From assembly GCA_964650975.1 (NCBI GenBank), contig CAZYWA010000218.1:1-12013 (forward strand): a stretch of DNA of 12,013 bases. Reading direction: 5' to 3'. The DNA is from CAZYWA01 sp964650975 [NCBI: uncultured bacterium]. GTDB taxonomy: Bacteria; JADJOY01. Positions 1 to 7,768 of this stretch are shown here, in pieces. Positions within the stretch are counted from its first letter, which is position 1. Every line of letters begins with the position of its first letter. Made by a program: the position numbers and the translations under genes. Below the pieces are notes generated by a model that was not told where the DNA came from, made no database searches, and saw only the letters and a list, made by a program, of their open reading frames with translations.

Positions 1-262
1 TGAACCAAGATGGACGCCTGCGGCTGCGAGGGACCGCAGCCCTCCACGACCAGGGGACAGACGCTCGAGAGGTTTCCCGCGACGTATGCAGCTGATCCAA
101 GCGGCTGAATTTCTTTTGTCCACACCTTCTGAGTCGCCCGAGGGAGGCGTTCCAGCCCCCGCCCCGCAAAGAGCGCGGTCTTTGCGGGGCGGGATCCGCG
201 CGAGCGACGGCGAGTGAAAGCTCCCCGAACCGACTGACCGGGGATTTCTCACACTCGGAAAA
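1..262. other. Non-coding stretch downstream of glpK
   Basis: No convincing gene lies in these 262 bases; the reading frames crossing them are short and have no family features. A 7-bp inverted repeat (22-28 with 35-41, 6-nt loop) sits near the left edge. The right half (about 142-243) holds copy A of the palindromic repeat, described separately. Close to the glpK stop, 223-227 and 239-243 can form a 5-bp GC stem, which is too weak to call a terminator with confidence. The window edge may cut off a neighbouring gene to the left. Confidence 0.6.
142..236 (+). repeat. Palindromic intergenic repeat, copy A
   Basis: This copy shares the 12-mer GTTCCAGCCCCC (149-160) with the copies at 8490 and 11893. 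It is followed by a perfect 15-bp stem, 158-172 paired with 179-193, around a 6-nt loop (173-178). The inner arm (GCAAAGA) differs from the other two copies, although each copy is self-complementary. Hairpin 1, perfect in the other copies, is degraded here and partly overlaps the long stem. Two further blocks are shared with copy C: GGATCCGCGCGAGC (192-205; 13 of 14 match 11989-12002) and CCGAACCGACTG (225-236), which is the reverse complement of the last 12 bases of the window. It lies 3' of glpK and could act in transcript termination or processing, but no T-tract is present. Confidence 0.75.
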
Positions 263-1912
263 TCAGCGGCGTCGCTTCGTGGCCGGAGAGCGGCGCTTGG
301 GCGCGGCCGGCCTGGGCTTTCGCGGCGACGGCTTCGCGCGGGCGGCGGCGGCCTTCTTCGCCGGCCTTTTGGGGCGCGGTGACGCACGGCGCTTCGCGGG
401 GCGCGCTGCAGCGGAGGGGTGCGCGACTTCGCTGCGCACGCGCACGACCGCTTGCTTCCATCCGTCGTAGAGCCGCTCCGCCCGATCGCGGTCCATCGAC
501 GGTTCGAAGCGCCGGTTGGTCTCGCGCACTCCGGCCACTTCGTCCGGGGACGCCCAGAATCCACAGCCCAGTCCGGCCAGAAACGCGGCGCCGAGTGCGG
601 TGGTCTCGATCACGGTGGGCCGGTCGACCACCACACCGAGGATGTCGGCCTGGAACTGCATCAAGAAGTCGTTCCGGCAGGCGCCACCGTCGACGCGCAG
701 CTCCGCCAAGTCGAGCCCGGCGTCCGCTCGCATCGCGTCGCACACGTCGCGCGTCTGGTAAGCGAGCGACTCGAGCGTGGCGCGCACCAGGTGCTTGCGG
801 TTCGAGCCGCGGGTGAGGCCGACCAGGGCACCGCGCGCGTCCATGTCCCAGTACGGTGCTCCGAGCCCCACGAAGGCCGGCACCATGTAGACGCCGCCGG
901 TGTCGTCGACCGAGCGCGCCAGCTCCTCCGATTCGGCGGCGCTGCCGAGAAGACCGACCTCGTCGCGAAGCCACTGGATCGCGGCGCCCGCGATGAAGAC
1001 CGAGCCTTCGAGCGCGTACGCGGGACGGCCGTACGCGTCGCACGCGAGCGTCGTGAGCAATCCGCGCTTCGAGTGCACCCCCTCGCGACCCGTGTTCATG
1101 AGCAGGAAGCAGCCGGTGCCGTAGGTGTTCTTGGCGAGCCCGGGGGTCCAGGCACCCTGACCGTAGAGCGCCGCTTGCTGGTCGCCGGCGACGCCGGCGA
1201 TCGGCGGCGTGCCGCCCAGGCCGAGCTTCGCGGTGACGCGGCCGAAGTCGCTGCTCGAGCGGCGCACCTCCGGCAAGAGCTTGCGGGGGACGCGCAGCAC
1301 GTTCAGTAGCTGGTCGTCCCAGTCGCGGGCGTGGATGTCGTAGAGCAGCGTGCGCGACGCGTTGGTCGGATCGGTGGCGTGAACCTCGCCGCCGGTGAGC
1401 TTCCAGATCAGCCAGCTGTCGATCGTTCCCGCGGCGAGCTCACCCGCTTTGGCGCGCGCGGCGAGCGCCGGCTCTCGATCGAGAATCCAGCGGATCTTGG
1501 TGCCCGAGAAGTAGGCGTCGAGCACCAGCCCGGTCTTGCGACGGAAGAGCGGCTCGCGCCCCTCGCTCTTGAGCTGGTTGCAGAGATCGGTGGTGCGCCG
1601 GCACTGCCACACGATGGCGCGGTGCACCGGCTTCGACGTCGCCCGGTCCCACAGCACCACGGTCTCGCGCTGATTGGTGATGCCGATGCCGTGCACCCGC
1701 GAAAGGTCGGCGTCGGCCCGCTCCAGGCATTCGCGAAGCGTGGTGAGCGTGCTTTCCCAGATTTCCTCGGCGTCGTGCTCGACCCACCCAGGCTGGGGAT
1801 AGTACTGCGTGAACTCGCGATACGACTGCGCGACCGGACGCGCTCCGCGGTCGTACGCGATCACCCGGGTTCCGGTGGTGCCCTGGTCGATCGCCAGTAA
1901 CAGATCACCCAT
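263..1912 (-). CDS. glpK: Glycerol kinase with a basic C-terminal tail
   Basis: This FGGY-family kinase phosphorylates glycerol with ATP to sn-glycerol 3-phosphate in the cytoplasm, feeding glycolysis and lipid synthesis. The 549 residues open with the phosphate-binding motif DQGTTGTR (9-16). GWVEHD (42-47), the ITNQRET segment (78-84) and W102 are typical of GlpK, and AGDQQAALYGQ (242-252) carries the expected catalytic base D243. YGTGCF (264-269) and DGGACRND (408-415) complete the ATP side. The start is ATG with GAGGAG 8 nt upstream. The catalytic core ends near residue 495, the usual family length. About 50 extra residues follow, almost all Ala, Pro, Lys and Arg, resembling a histone H1-like tail; this is unusual for GlpK. 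No glpF or glpD is in view. The gene 104 nt upstream has the same direction and may be cotranscribed. Confidence 0.95.
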   Translation of the reverse strand: MGDLLLAIDQGTTGTRVIAYDRGARPVAQSYREFTQYYPQPGWVEHDAEEIWESTLTTLRECLERADADLSRVHGIGITNQRETVVLWDRATSKPVHRAIVWQCRRTTDLCNQLKSEGREPLFRRKTGLVLDAYFSGTKIRWILDREPALAARAKAGELAAGTIDSWLIWKLTGGEVHATDPTNASRTLLYDIHARDWDDQLLNVLRVPRKLLPEVRRSSSDFGRVTAKLGLGGTPPIAGVAGDQQAALYGQGAWTPGLAKNTYGTGCFLLMNTGREGVHSKRGLLTTLACDAYGRPAYALEGSVFIAGAAIQWLRDEVGLLGSAAESEELARSVDDTGGVYMVPAFVGLGAPYWDMDARGALVGLTRGSNRKHLVRATLESLAYQTRDVCDAMRADAGLDLAELRVDGGACRNDFLMQFQADILGVVVDRPTVIETTALGAAFLAGLGCGFWASPDEVAGVRETNRRFEPSMDRDRAERLYDGWKQAVVRVRSEVAHPSAAARPAKRRASPRPKRPAKKAAAARAKPSPRKPRPAAPKRRSPATKRRR

Positions 1913-2016
1913 GACGGATTCTCCTCGGAGAGGGATGCCGAGATCGCGGAAGGACGCGACCTCGTGTCCAGGTCATGCGATCGAGACGGCCGCTTGGCGC
2001 GCCGGGCGTGAGCCGG

Positions 2017-2322
2017 TCAGGAGGCGGAGCGCGGTTCGAGCAGGTGCCGGACGGCGGGCGGGACGAAGACGTCGTCGAGCGGCCAGCGCGTGAGCTCGTT
2101 CGCGAGCAGGTCGACCTTGTCCGAGGTCGCCATCTTGCGGTCGAGCAGGATCATCCAGCGCTCGCGCAGGCGGCAGGCCCCGCCCCTCGAGTTGAAGCCC
2201 TCGGCACGGATGTGATCGTGCACGACCTCCACGCCGACGCGGCGCGCGACGTCCTCGAGCGTGTCGAGGAGCTGCATTTCGGCCAGCTCTCGCTGCGAGA
2301 TCCGCTTCTGAGGTCGCGCCAT
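2017..2322 (-). CDS. Small conserved-type protein of unknown function
   Basis: A 101-residue soluble protein with no signal peptide or membrane segment. An N-terminal helix-rich part (8-30, RELAEMQLLDTLEDVARRVG) is followed by a compact GGACRLRERWMILLDRK segment (47-63), a short helix (68-80) and a VPPAVRHLLE end. I recall a similar layout (Gly-rich CRLR strand, ILLDR, then VFLPPAVRELL) in unnamed proteins of many bacteria, but I cannot name a family or function. The reading frame stays open up to 2613, but ATG 2322 is preferred because the family-like sequence begins there and a good promoter ends just in front of it. No Shine-Dalgarno sequence precedes this ATG, which fits a leaderless message. 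It is divergent from hrcA and 104 nt upstream of glpK. Confidence 0.7.
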   Translation of the reverse strand: MARPQKRISQRELAEMQLLDTLEDVARRVGVEVVHDHIRAEGFNSRGGACRLRERWMILLDRKMATSDKVDLLANELTRWPLDDVFVPPAVRHLLEPRSAS

Positions 2323-2330
2323 CGGCGGTG

Positions 2331-2359
2331 AGAATACCGCTCGAGCATCCACAGGGCAA
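2331..2359 (-). promoter_or_regulatory. Candidate sigma70-type promoter for the 101-aa gene
   Basis: Read on the minus strand, TTGCCC (2359-2354) and TATTCT (2336-2331) are separated by exactly 17 nt; each matches the sigma70 consensus at 4 of 6 positions. Only 8 nt separate the -10 box from ATG 2322, so transcription would start at or next to the start codon. This fits the missing ribosome binding site. The call rests on motif match and position only. Confidence 0.45.
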
Positions 2360-2467
2360 CGCAGAACACCGTCCCCCGAGGATGAGCGCCGGATTCCTCT
2401 CGTAGGCGCGCGGTTTGCTTCATGCCTCGCTCGCGGTGTCGGCGCTGGGCCCGGCCGCGCACCCGCT

Positions 2468-2499
2468 AATCGCACGCAACCATCGGAAATCATGCGATT
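2468..2499. promoter_or_regulatory. Inverted repeat in the divergent hrcA control region
   Basis: AATCGCA (2468-2474) and TGCGATT (2493-2499) form a 7-bp inverted repeat with an 18-nt spacer, inside the 306-bp gene-free gap 2323-2628. Within it, AAATC (2487-2491) and GATTT (2496-2500) form a second small dyad. The stretch is more AT-rich than its surroundings and sits 30 nt upstream of the candidate hrcA -35 box, a plausible place for a regulator. It does not match the CIRCE element that HrcA normally binds. The rest of the gap holds the two candidate promoters and nothing else that I can recognise. Confidence 0.3.
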
Positions 2500-2528
2500 T
2501 TGCGCAACGTCGAGACTTGGGGTGTTGC

Positions 2529-2558
2529 TTGACATGCCGAAATCGGCGCTGGTAGGTT
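2529..2558 (+). promoter_or_regulatory. Candidate promoter of the hrcA cluster
   Basis: A perfect -35 hexamer TTGACA (2529-2534) is followed after 18 nt by TAGGTT (2553-2558), which matches the -10 consensus at only 3 of 6 positions. Transcription would begin near 2565 and give a leader of about 60 nt before ATG 2629. No CIRCE-type repeat overlaps it. Confidence 0.4.
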
Positions 2559-2628
2559 GACGAAAACCGCGTGGAAAGCGCGTGTCGACAACACCATGAG
2601 CCCACGAGTGCAATCGAGAGCCGTCGCG

Positions 2629-3693
2629 ATGGCGAGACCCGCCGCCGGTCCTGCCCGGCCGGCCGAGGATCTGTCGTCACGCAGCCTCCACATCCTCGAG
2701 CTGCTGGTGGAGAGCTACATCGCCACCGGGGAGCCCGTGGGATCGCGCACGCTGGCGCGGTCGCATGGGCTGGACGTGAGCCCGGCCACGGTCCGGAACG
2801 AGATGATGGATCTCGAGGAGGCCGGGTTCCTCGCGCATCCGTACACGTCCGCGGGCCGCGTTCCCACCGAGCATGCGTTTCGATGGTTCGTCGAGCTGCG
2901 CTCGGGAAACTACACGCTGAGCCGCTCCGACCGGCAGTCGCTCGACGCGCTGACCGCGAGCGCCGAAGGCGGCATCCAGGATTGCTTGCGCGAAACCTCG
3001 CGAGTCCTGTCGCGGCTTTCCGGCTGCCCCGGGATGGCGCTGGCACCGACGCTCGAGGACGCGGTGTTCCAGCACGTCGATTTCGTGCGCCTCAGGCCCG
3101 CCGAGCTGCTGGTGATCTTCGTCTCGTCCGCCGGCTTGATCGTGAACCGGGTGGTGCGTCTCGACGAGGACGTGCCGCAGGCGCAGCTGAGCCGCCTCGC
3201 CGCGCTCTTGTGCGAACGCCTGACGGGCGCGCCGCTCAGCGAGATTCGCGGCCGGCTGCTCGACGAGCTGGCCCACGACCGCGCGCTGGCCGACGATCTG
3301 TCGCGCCGTGTCGTGGAGATCACCCGGCTGGTGTTCCAGCAGGAGCTCGAGGGCGCGGTATTCGTCTCGGGCACATCGAATCTGCTCGGGCACCCCGAGT
3401 TCACCGAGCCCGACCGGATCCGCTCGCTGTTCGAGGCGCTCGAGGATCGCGAGCGCATCGTCAACATCCTGGACCGCGCGCGCGTCGCGGGCGGGATTTG
3501 CGTGTCGATCGGCGCCGACGCGGGGATCGACGGTGTCGACGACCTGGTGGTCGTGTCGTCTTCTTACCGCTGCGGGACCTCGGCGCTCGGCTCGATCGGG
3601 ATCATCGGGCCGACCCGTCTCGACTATTCTCGGGTCATCCCGATGGTGGAGCACGCGGCCAAGCTGATCAGCCGTTTCCTCGACGTCCGCTGA
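2629..3693 (+). CDS. hrcA: Heat-inducible transcription repressor HrcA
   Basis: HrcA represses heat-shock operons by binding CIRCE operators, and its activity depends on GroEL. The 354-residue length is normal for the family. The N-terminal winged helix covers about residues 15-85: SRSLHILELLVESYIATGEPVGSRTLA, then SPATVRNEMMDLEEAGFL and the wing sequence TSAGRVPT (73-80), all hallmark segments. The remainder is the GAF-like dimerisation and inserted domain, ending in GPTRLDYSRVIPMVEHAAKL, the typical HrcA C-terminus. Start choice: the frame is open from TTG 2557 and contains ATG 2596, but ATG 2629 has GAGAG 8 nt upstream and gives the family length. It heads the cluster with grpE and dnaJ. 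No CIRCE sequence is visible upstream or elsewhere in the window, so its target here is unclear. Confidence 0.95.
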   Translation: MARPAAGPARPAEDLSSRSLHILELLVESYIATGEPVGSRTLARSHGLDVSPATVRNEMMDLEEAGFLAHPYTSAGRVPTEHAFRWFVELRSGNYTLSRSDRQSLDALTASAEGGIQDCLRETSRVLSRLSGCPGMALAPTLEDAVFQHVDFVRLRPAELLVIFVSSAGLIVNRVVRLDEDVPQAQLSRLAALLCERLTGAPLSEIRGRLLDELAHDRALADDLSRRVVEITRLVFQQELEGAVFVSGTSNLLGHPEFTEPDRIRSLFEALEDRERIVNILDRARVAGGICVSIGADAGIDGVDDLVVVSSSYRCGTSALGSIGIIGPTRLDYSRVIPMVEHAAKLISRFLDVR

Positions 3694-3820
3694 AAGGCCG
3701 GCGCGCCGCGGCGTCGGCGGCCACGCGTCGATCGCTCGAGTGGGTTCTGGGTGGTCCAGCATCTCGGCCGGCTCCCGCGATCCGGTGACGAACGAAAGCA
3801 CGAAGGAAGAGAGGTTCCCC

Positions 3821-4708
3821 GTGTCCGAACGAGACCCGAACCAGGCGAGCTTGCCGGGCGAATCGATGTCGCCCGAGGCGCCCGAGGCCGGGCACGACGC
3901 CGGCGCGCTGGGCGACGAAGGCGCGCACAAGTCGAAGGCGGCCGCCGAGGCCGCGGCGCTCGCGGAGGCATTCCTGGAGCAGCTGCGGCGCGGCGATGCC
4001 GGGATGGGCGAGACCTGCGAGGCGGCTCCCGAGGGCGCGCCCGACATGGGCGGCGCGCCGGAAGAGGCCGAGCACGGTCGCAAGAAGGTCAAGAAGGTTC
4101 CCGCCAAGCTGGTCATGCAGCTCGAGCGACGCATCGCCGAGCTCGAGGAAAAGCTCGGCGAGACGGCGGCGGAACGCGAGAAGAACTACGACGCGCGCAT
4201 CCGGCTGCAGGCCGACTTCGAGAACTACCGCCGGCGCGCCGCCAAGGACAAGAACGACGCGATCCAGTACGCGAACGAGGAGCTGTTGAAGGAGCTGCTG
4301 CCCGCGGTCGACAACCTCGAGCGAGCGCTCGGCGCCTCCACCGCCAGCACCGACGCCGGGGCGATCTTCGAAGGCGTCAAGATCACGCTCAACCAGATCC
4401 TGCACACCCTCGGGAAATTCGGAGTCGAGGCCTTCTCGTCGCTCGGCCAGCCTTTCGATCCACAGCTTCACGACGCCATGACGCAGCTCGAGAGCGCCGA
4501 GCACGCACCCGGCCACGTCGCCAGCGAGTACGTCAAGGGCTATCGTTACCGCGACCGTTTGCTGCGTCCGGCGATGGTGGCGGTGGCGAAGGCAGGATCG
4601 AAAATGGAACCCAAGACCGGCACGGTCCGCGTAGCGCTGGGTGGCCCACCCCCTGGCGCGGCGCCCACGGGCGGCGACGAGCCGTCGGGTTCCAGTGACG
4701 GCGGCTGA
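3821..4708 (+). CDS. grpE: Nucleotide exchange factor GrpE
   Basis: GrpE releases ADP from DnaK during the chaperone cycle in the cytoplasm. Of 295 residues, the first ~90 are acidic, Ala/Gly/Glu-rich and probably disordered, so the protein is well above the usual 170-220. A long coiled-coil helix follows (about 93-145, AKLVMQLERRIAELEEKLGE), then LQADFENYRRRA (129-140), LLKELLPAVDNLERAL (155-170), and the beta domain with FDPQLHDAM (212-220) and the signature GYRYRDRLLRPAMVAVAK (240-257). A short Pro/Gly/Ser tail ends it. Start: GTG 3821 is preceded at 6 nt by a strong GAGAGG in an extended purine tract (3803-3814); the frame also reads upstream to 3740. It lies 127 nt after hrcA and 97 nt before the Hsp70-like gene, probably in one operon. 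Confidence 0.95.
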   Translation: MSERDPNQASLPGESMSPEAPEAGHDAGALGDEGAHKSKAAAEAAALAEAFLEQLRRGDAGMGETCEAAPEGAPDMGGAPEEAEHGRKKVKKVPAKLVMQLERRIAELEEKLGETAAEREKNYDARIRLQADFENYRRRAAKDKNDAIQYANEELLKELLPAVDNLERALGASTASTDAGAIFEGVKITLNQILHTLGKFGVEAFSSLGQPFDPQLHDAMTQLESAEHAPGHVASEYVKGYRYRDRLLRPAMVAVAKAGSKMEPKTGTVRVALGGPPPGAAPTGGDEPSGSSDGG

Positions 4709-4805
4709 CTTCACGGGAGCGATCCGGCGGTGCTCGGCGGGGTGGCTTCGCGGCTTGCCCCGGGAGCGTGGCTCGCGCTGAGGCGCGACGGGTGAAAGGG
4801 TCGAT

Positions 4806-6605
4806 GTGGCGTCGCACGACCCCATCCTTGCCGTCGACTTCACGGATCGCCAGGCCTCGTCGGTCGTCCTGACCGGCGAAGGCGCCGCGCTTCGTTGCAG
4901 CCGCTCCGCGATCCCCGCGGGGCCGGCGGTGATGCACCTCGGCGCGGACGGCCTGGTTTCGTTCGGAGCCCCGGCCGTCGCGACCTCGTTTTCGGAGCCC
5001 GAGGGGACCGCGACGCAGCTCGCCAGCTTCCTCGGCCTCGACCACCCGTTCGACGTCGAGGATCCCTCGCTGCTGCCCTTTCCGTTGCCGCGGCCCGCCG
5101 AGCACGGATTCGAGCTCGAGCTCGCCGGCCGGCCGTGGAGCGTCTCGGCCCTGGCGGCGCACTGGCTCGCTCATCTCCGGACCCTGGCGGGCGACGCCGT
5201 CGGCCAGCCGGTATCGGTGGCCGGGATCTCGTACCCCTGCTGGTACAGCGCGCGCGCCCGCAACCGTCTGGTGACCGCGGCCAAGGCGGCTGGCTTCGAG
5301 CGTGTGCACGCGCTTCCGAGCGCCGCCGCGGCGGCCATCGCGCTCCACGACTCCGGAGAGCGCGGCGTGATCGGATGGGTGCTGCACGACGTGGGCAGCG
5401 CCGCGGTGGCATGGCTCGATCTCGCGGACGACGCCGTCGAGGTGGTGCGCTACGGCGCGCGATCGGTGCCGGCGGGCAGCGATCTGACCACCGCTCTCGC
5501 GCGCTTCGTGAGCGAGCCGCTCGATCGTGATCTGGCGGTCGACGCGCGCACCCGCCCGCGATCGGTGGTGCGGCTGCGCGCGGCGTGCGACCGGGCGCTC
5601 GCGAGCCTGCGCGCCAATCCCAAGGCGCACGAATCGGTGTCGGTGCCGTTCCTGGCGCTCGCGGCCTCCGGGCCTCGCCACCTGGAGTCGCCGATCGACC
5701 TCGACGGGCTGCGCGAGCTGGCGCGTCCGCTGACCGAGGCGTTCGAGGCGGAGCTGGCCGCGGTGTTCAAGGGCGCCGACCCGAAGGCGCTGGAACGCTG
5801 GGTGCTCGCGGGCGATTCACCGTCGCTCACGTTTCTCGCGCAGCTCCTCCGGACCCGGCAGGCGCGCAACGTGGCGATCGATCCCGGCCGGACCCCGTGG
5901 TCCGCGATGGGCGCCGGCATCCACGCCGCCCGCCGCGAGGGCCGCGCGTCGGACGTGTTCCTGCTGCAGGTCGCGCCGCGCGCCATCGGGGTCCGCAACC
6001 CGGACGGCGGCGTGCTGCGTTTCATCGACCGCTTCGCGCCGCTGCCCGCCACGGTGTCCGGACCCTATCCGGCGGCCGCGCTGGGACGCGAGCCGGTGGA
6101 GCTGGTCGAAGGTGACGTGGAGCGGGCCGATCAGGGAGTGCCGATGGCGTCGTTCCGCCTTCCCACGAGCGGCGGTCCTCGCCAGGATTTCCGCCGGGTC
6201 GAGCTGGTCGTGGAAGCCGGATCGGACGGGAAGCTCGGCGTGGCCGTGCGCTCGCCGGGGAGCCTGGAGTCGGTGCAGCTCGAGCCCACGCCCGATTCCG
6301 CTCCGGCGACGGGGGACGTGGTCGCGGAGGTCGAGCGCCTGGCCGGAGCGTCGCGCGACCGCGAGCTCTTGTCGAAGACCCGCCTCATGCTCGACGGCCA
6401 GAGCCTGCTGTTGCGACGGATGATCGGCGAAGGCCGCTTCCGCGGCTCGGTCGCCGGCGAGCGACGCGCCGAGCGAGCCGCCGCCGAGGCGCACCGCGCG
6501 ATCCGGAGCGCCGACCTCGAGGAAATGCACCTGGTGGCGCGCGGCCTCGGGCAGCTGCTCCGAGGCCCGGCCGGCGAAGGCAACGGGGGGACCGTGCCGT
6601 CGTGA
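4806..6605 (+). CDS. Degenerate Hsp70/DnaK-like protein in the dnaK position
   Basis: A 599-residue protein with the size and domain order of DnaK (600-640). Alignable landmarks: [13 protein letters not shown] (53-65) to the VGQPAKRQAVTNP region; [14 protein letters not shown] (136-149) to [25 protein letters not shown] (168-180) to [23 protein letters not shown] (192-202) to the DLGGGTFD loop; [13 protein letters not shown] (256-268); [12 protein letters not shown] (332-343); and [14 protein letters not shown] (383-396), which opens the substrate-binding beta domain. A helical region (about 505-585) resembles the lid. The ATP site is broken: the first phosphate loop reads DFTDR instead of DLGTT, the K70 equivalent is V57, E171 is L170, and the second loop has lost its glycines, T199 (A200) and D201 (A202). 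D11 and D195 remain. ATP hydrolysis is therefore unlikely. The start is GTG with AAAGGG upstream; the stop overlaps the dnaJ start (GTGA). The frame is intact for 1.8 kb, so it is not a decaying pseudogene. A canonical dnaK is expected elsewhere in the genome. Confidence 0.8.
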   Translation: MASHDPILAVDFTDRQASSVVLTGEGAALRCSRSAIPAGPAVMHLGADGLVSFGAPAVATSFSEPEGTATQLASFLGLDHPFDVEDPSLLPFPLPRPAEHGFELELAGRPWSVSALAAHWLAHLRTLAGDAVGQPVSVAGISYPCWYSARARNRLVTAAKAAGFERVHALPSAAAAAIALHDSGERGVIGWVLHDVGSAAVAWLDLADDAVEVVRYGARSVPAGSDLTTALARFVSEPLDRDLAVDARTRPRSVVRLRAACDRALASLRANPKAHESVSVPFLALAASGPRHLESPIDLDGLRELARPLTEAFEAELAAVFKGADPKALERWVLAGDSPSLTFLAQLLRTRQARNVAIDPGRTPWSAMGAGIHAARREGRASDVFLLQVAPRAIGVRNPDGGVLRFIDRFAPLPATVSGPYPAAALGREPVELVEGDVERADQGVPMASFRLPTSGGPRQDFRRVELVVEAGSDGKLGVAVRSPGSLESVQLEPTPDSAPATGDVVAEVERLAGASRDRELLSKTRLMLDGQSLLLRRMIGEGRFRGSVAGERRAERAAAEAHRAIRSADLEEMHLVARGLGQLLRGPAGEGNGGTVPS

Positions 6606-7717
6606 ACCAGCCGCGGGACTACTACCAATTGCTCGGTGTCGAGAGGAACGCGTCCGCCGACGAGATCAAGAAGGCCTACCGGCGGCTCGCGCATCAGTAC
6701 CACCCCGACAAGAACCCGGACGATCCGCAGGCCGAGGAGCGGTTCAAGCAAATCTCCGAGGCGTACGGCGTGCTCAGCGATCCACCGAAGCGCGCCAACT
6801 ACGATCGCTTCGGCACCGCGGGAAACCCGTTCGCGGGCGCGCGCCCTGGCACCGGATTCCAGGGAGCCGGCAACTTCCAGGACCTGTTCGGCGATCTCTT
6901 CAACGACATCTTCGGCGGCCGTCCGCCGGGTGCGGCTGGACGCGGCGAGCGCGGCTCGGACCTTCGCTACAACCTCGAGATCACCCTCGAGGAAGCGGCG
7001 TTCGGCGCGGAGAAGCGGATCCGCGTGCCGCGCCGCCGGCCGTGCGCGCAGTGCAACGGCAGTGGCGCCGCGACGGCGGCCGGATCCGTCACGTGCACCG
7101 CGTGCAAGGGCACCGGCCAGGTGCGCTTGCAGCAGGGCTTCTTCAGCGTGTCGAAGGCGTGCACCCAGTGCGAGGGCCGGGGCCGCATCGTCCGCGATCC
7201 GTGCTCGCGCTGCCAGGGCGCCGGGGCGGTGAAGGCACGCCACGAGCTCAAGGTGCGAGTACCGCCGGGCGTCGAGAACGAGAGTCGGCTGCGCCTGCAG
7301 GGCGAGGGCGAGATGGGGCAGGGCGGCGGAGGAGCGGGCGATCTCTACGTGGTGGTGCAGATCCAGGAGCATCCGCAGTTCAAGCGCCAGGGCTCGGATC
7401 TGGTGTACGACTTGGCACTCACCATGACGCAAGCGGCGCTGGGCGGCGACTTCCAGGTGCCGACGCTCGAAGGGCCGATCCGGATGAAGACCCAGCCTGG
7501 CACCCAGCCGGGACGGGTATATCGTTTGCGGTCGAAGGGCCTGCCGGGACCGAACGGCGGCGCCCGCGGCGACCTGCACGTGCGCGTGAACGTGCGGATC
7601 CCGGCGGAGCTCACGCCACGCCAGCGCGAGCTGCTCGAGGCGCTGGCGCGTGAGGAGGGCGAGGCTCCCACGTCGGACAAGGGATTCTTCGATCGCGTGC
7701 GGGACATCTTCGAGTGA
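6602..7717 (+). CDS. dnaJ: Chaperone protein DnaJ (type I J-protein)
   Basis: DnaJ delivers unfolded clients to DnaK and stimulates its ATPase. All domains are present in the 371 residues: J domain 5-71 with the essential HPD at 34-36; Gly/Phe region 72-112, with [13 protein letters not shown]; a zinc-binding region with four CxxCxGxG motifs at 148, 165, 187 and 201; and C-terminal substrate-binding domains (about 213-340). The start is GTG 6602, overlapping the preceding stop by 4 nt, which implies translational coupling to the Hsp70-like gene; family alignment puts the N-terminus exactly there. The fully conserved J domain and zinc fingers contrast with the eroded partner upstream and suggest that this DnaJ serves an active DnaK encoded elsewhere. 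Confidence 0.97.
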   Translation: MNQPRDYYQLLGVERNASADEIKKAYRRLAHQYHPDKNPDDPQAEERFKQISEAYGVLSDPPKRANYDRFGTAGNPFAGARPGTGFQGAGNFQDLFGDLFNDIFGGRPPGAAGRGERGSDLRYNLEITLEEAAFGAEKRIRVPRRRPCAQCNGSGAATAAGSVTCTACKGTGQVRLQQGFFSVSKACTQCEGRGRIVRDPCSRCQGAGAVKARHELKVRVPPGVENESRLRLQGEGEMGQGGGGAGDLYVVVQIQEHPQFKRQGSDLVYDLALTMTQAALGGDFQVPTLEGPIRMKTQPGTQPGRVYRLRSKGLPGPNGGARGDLHVRVNVRIPAELTPRQRELLEALAREEGEAPTSDKGFFDRVRDIFE

Positions 7718-7768
7718 TCGAGGCGGTCGCGCCATGGCGTTGCAGCGCGTACCCGGTCGGATCGATCC

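Noticed and set aside
142-236. CRISPR array or tRNA in the palindromic regions
   Set aside because: The copies are kilobases apart with no regular spacers, and none folds as a tRNA cloverleaf with an identifiable anticodon and T-loop.
2677-4134. 485-codon open frame opposite hrcA and grpE
   Set aside because: Antisense shadow of two genes with clear family motifs and good ribosome binding sites.
4806-6605. Calling this gene canonical dnaK
   Set aside because: Most residues needed for ATP hydrolysis are replaced, so the symbol would mislead, despite the position in the cluster.
4806-6605. Calling the Hsp70-like gene a pseudogene
   Set aside because: The frame is uninterrupted for 599 codons, has a ribosome binding site, keeps the DnaK layout and is coupled to dnaJ.
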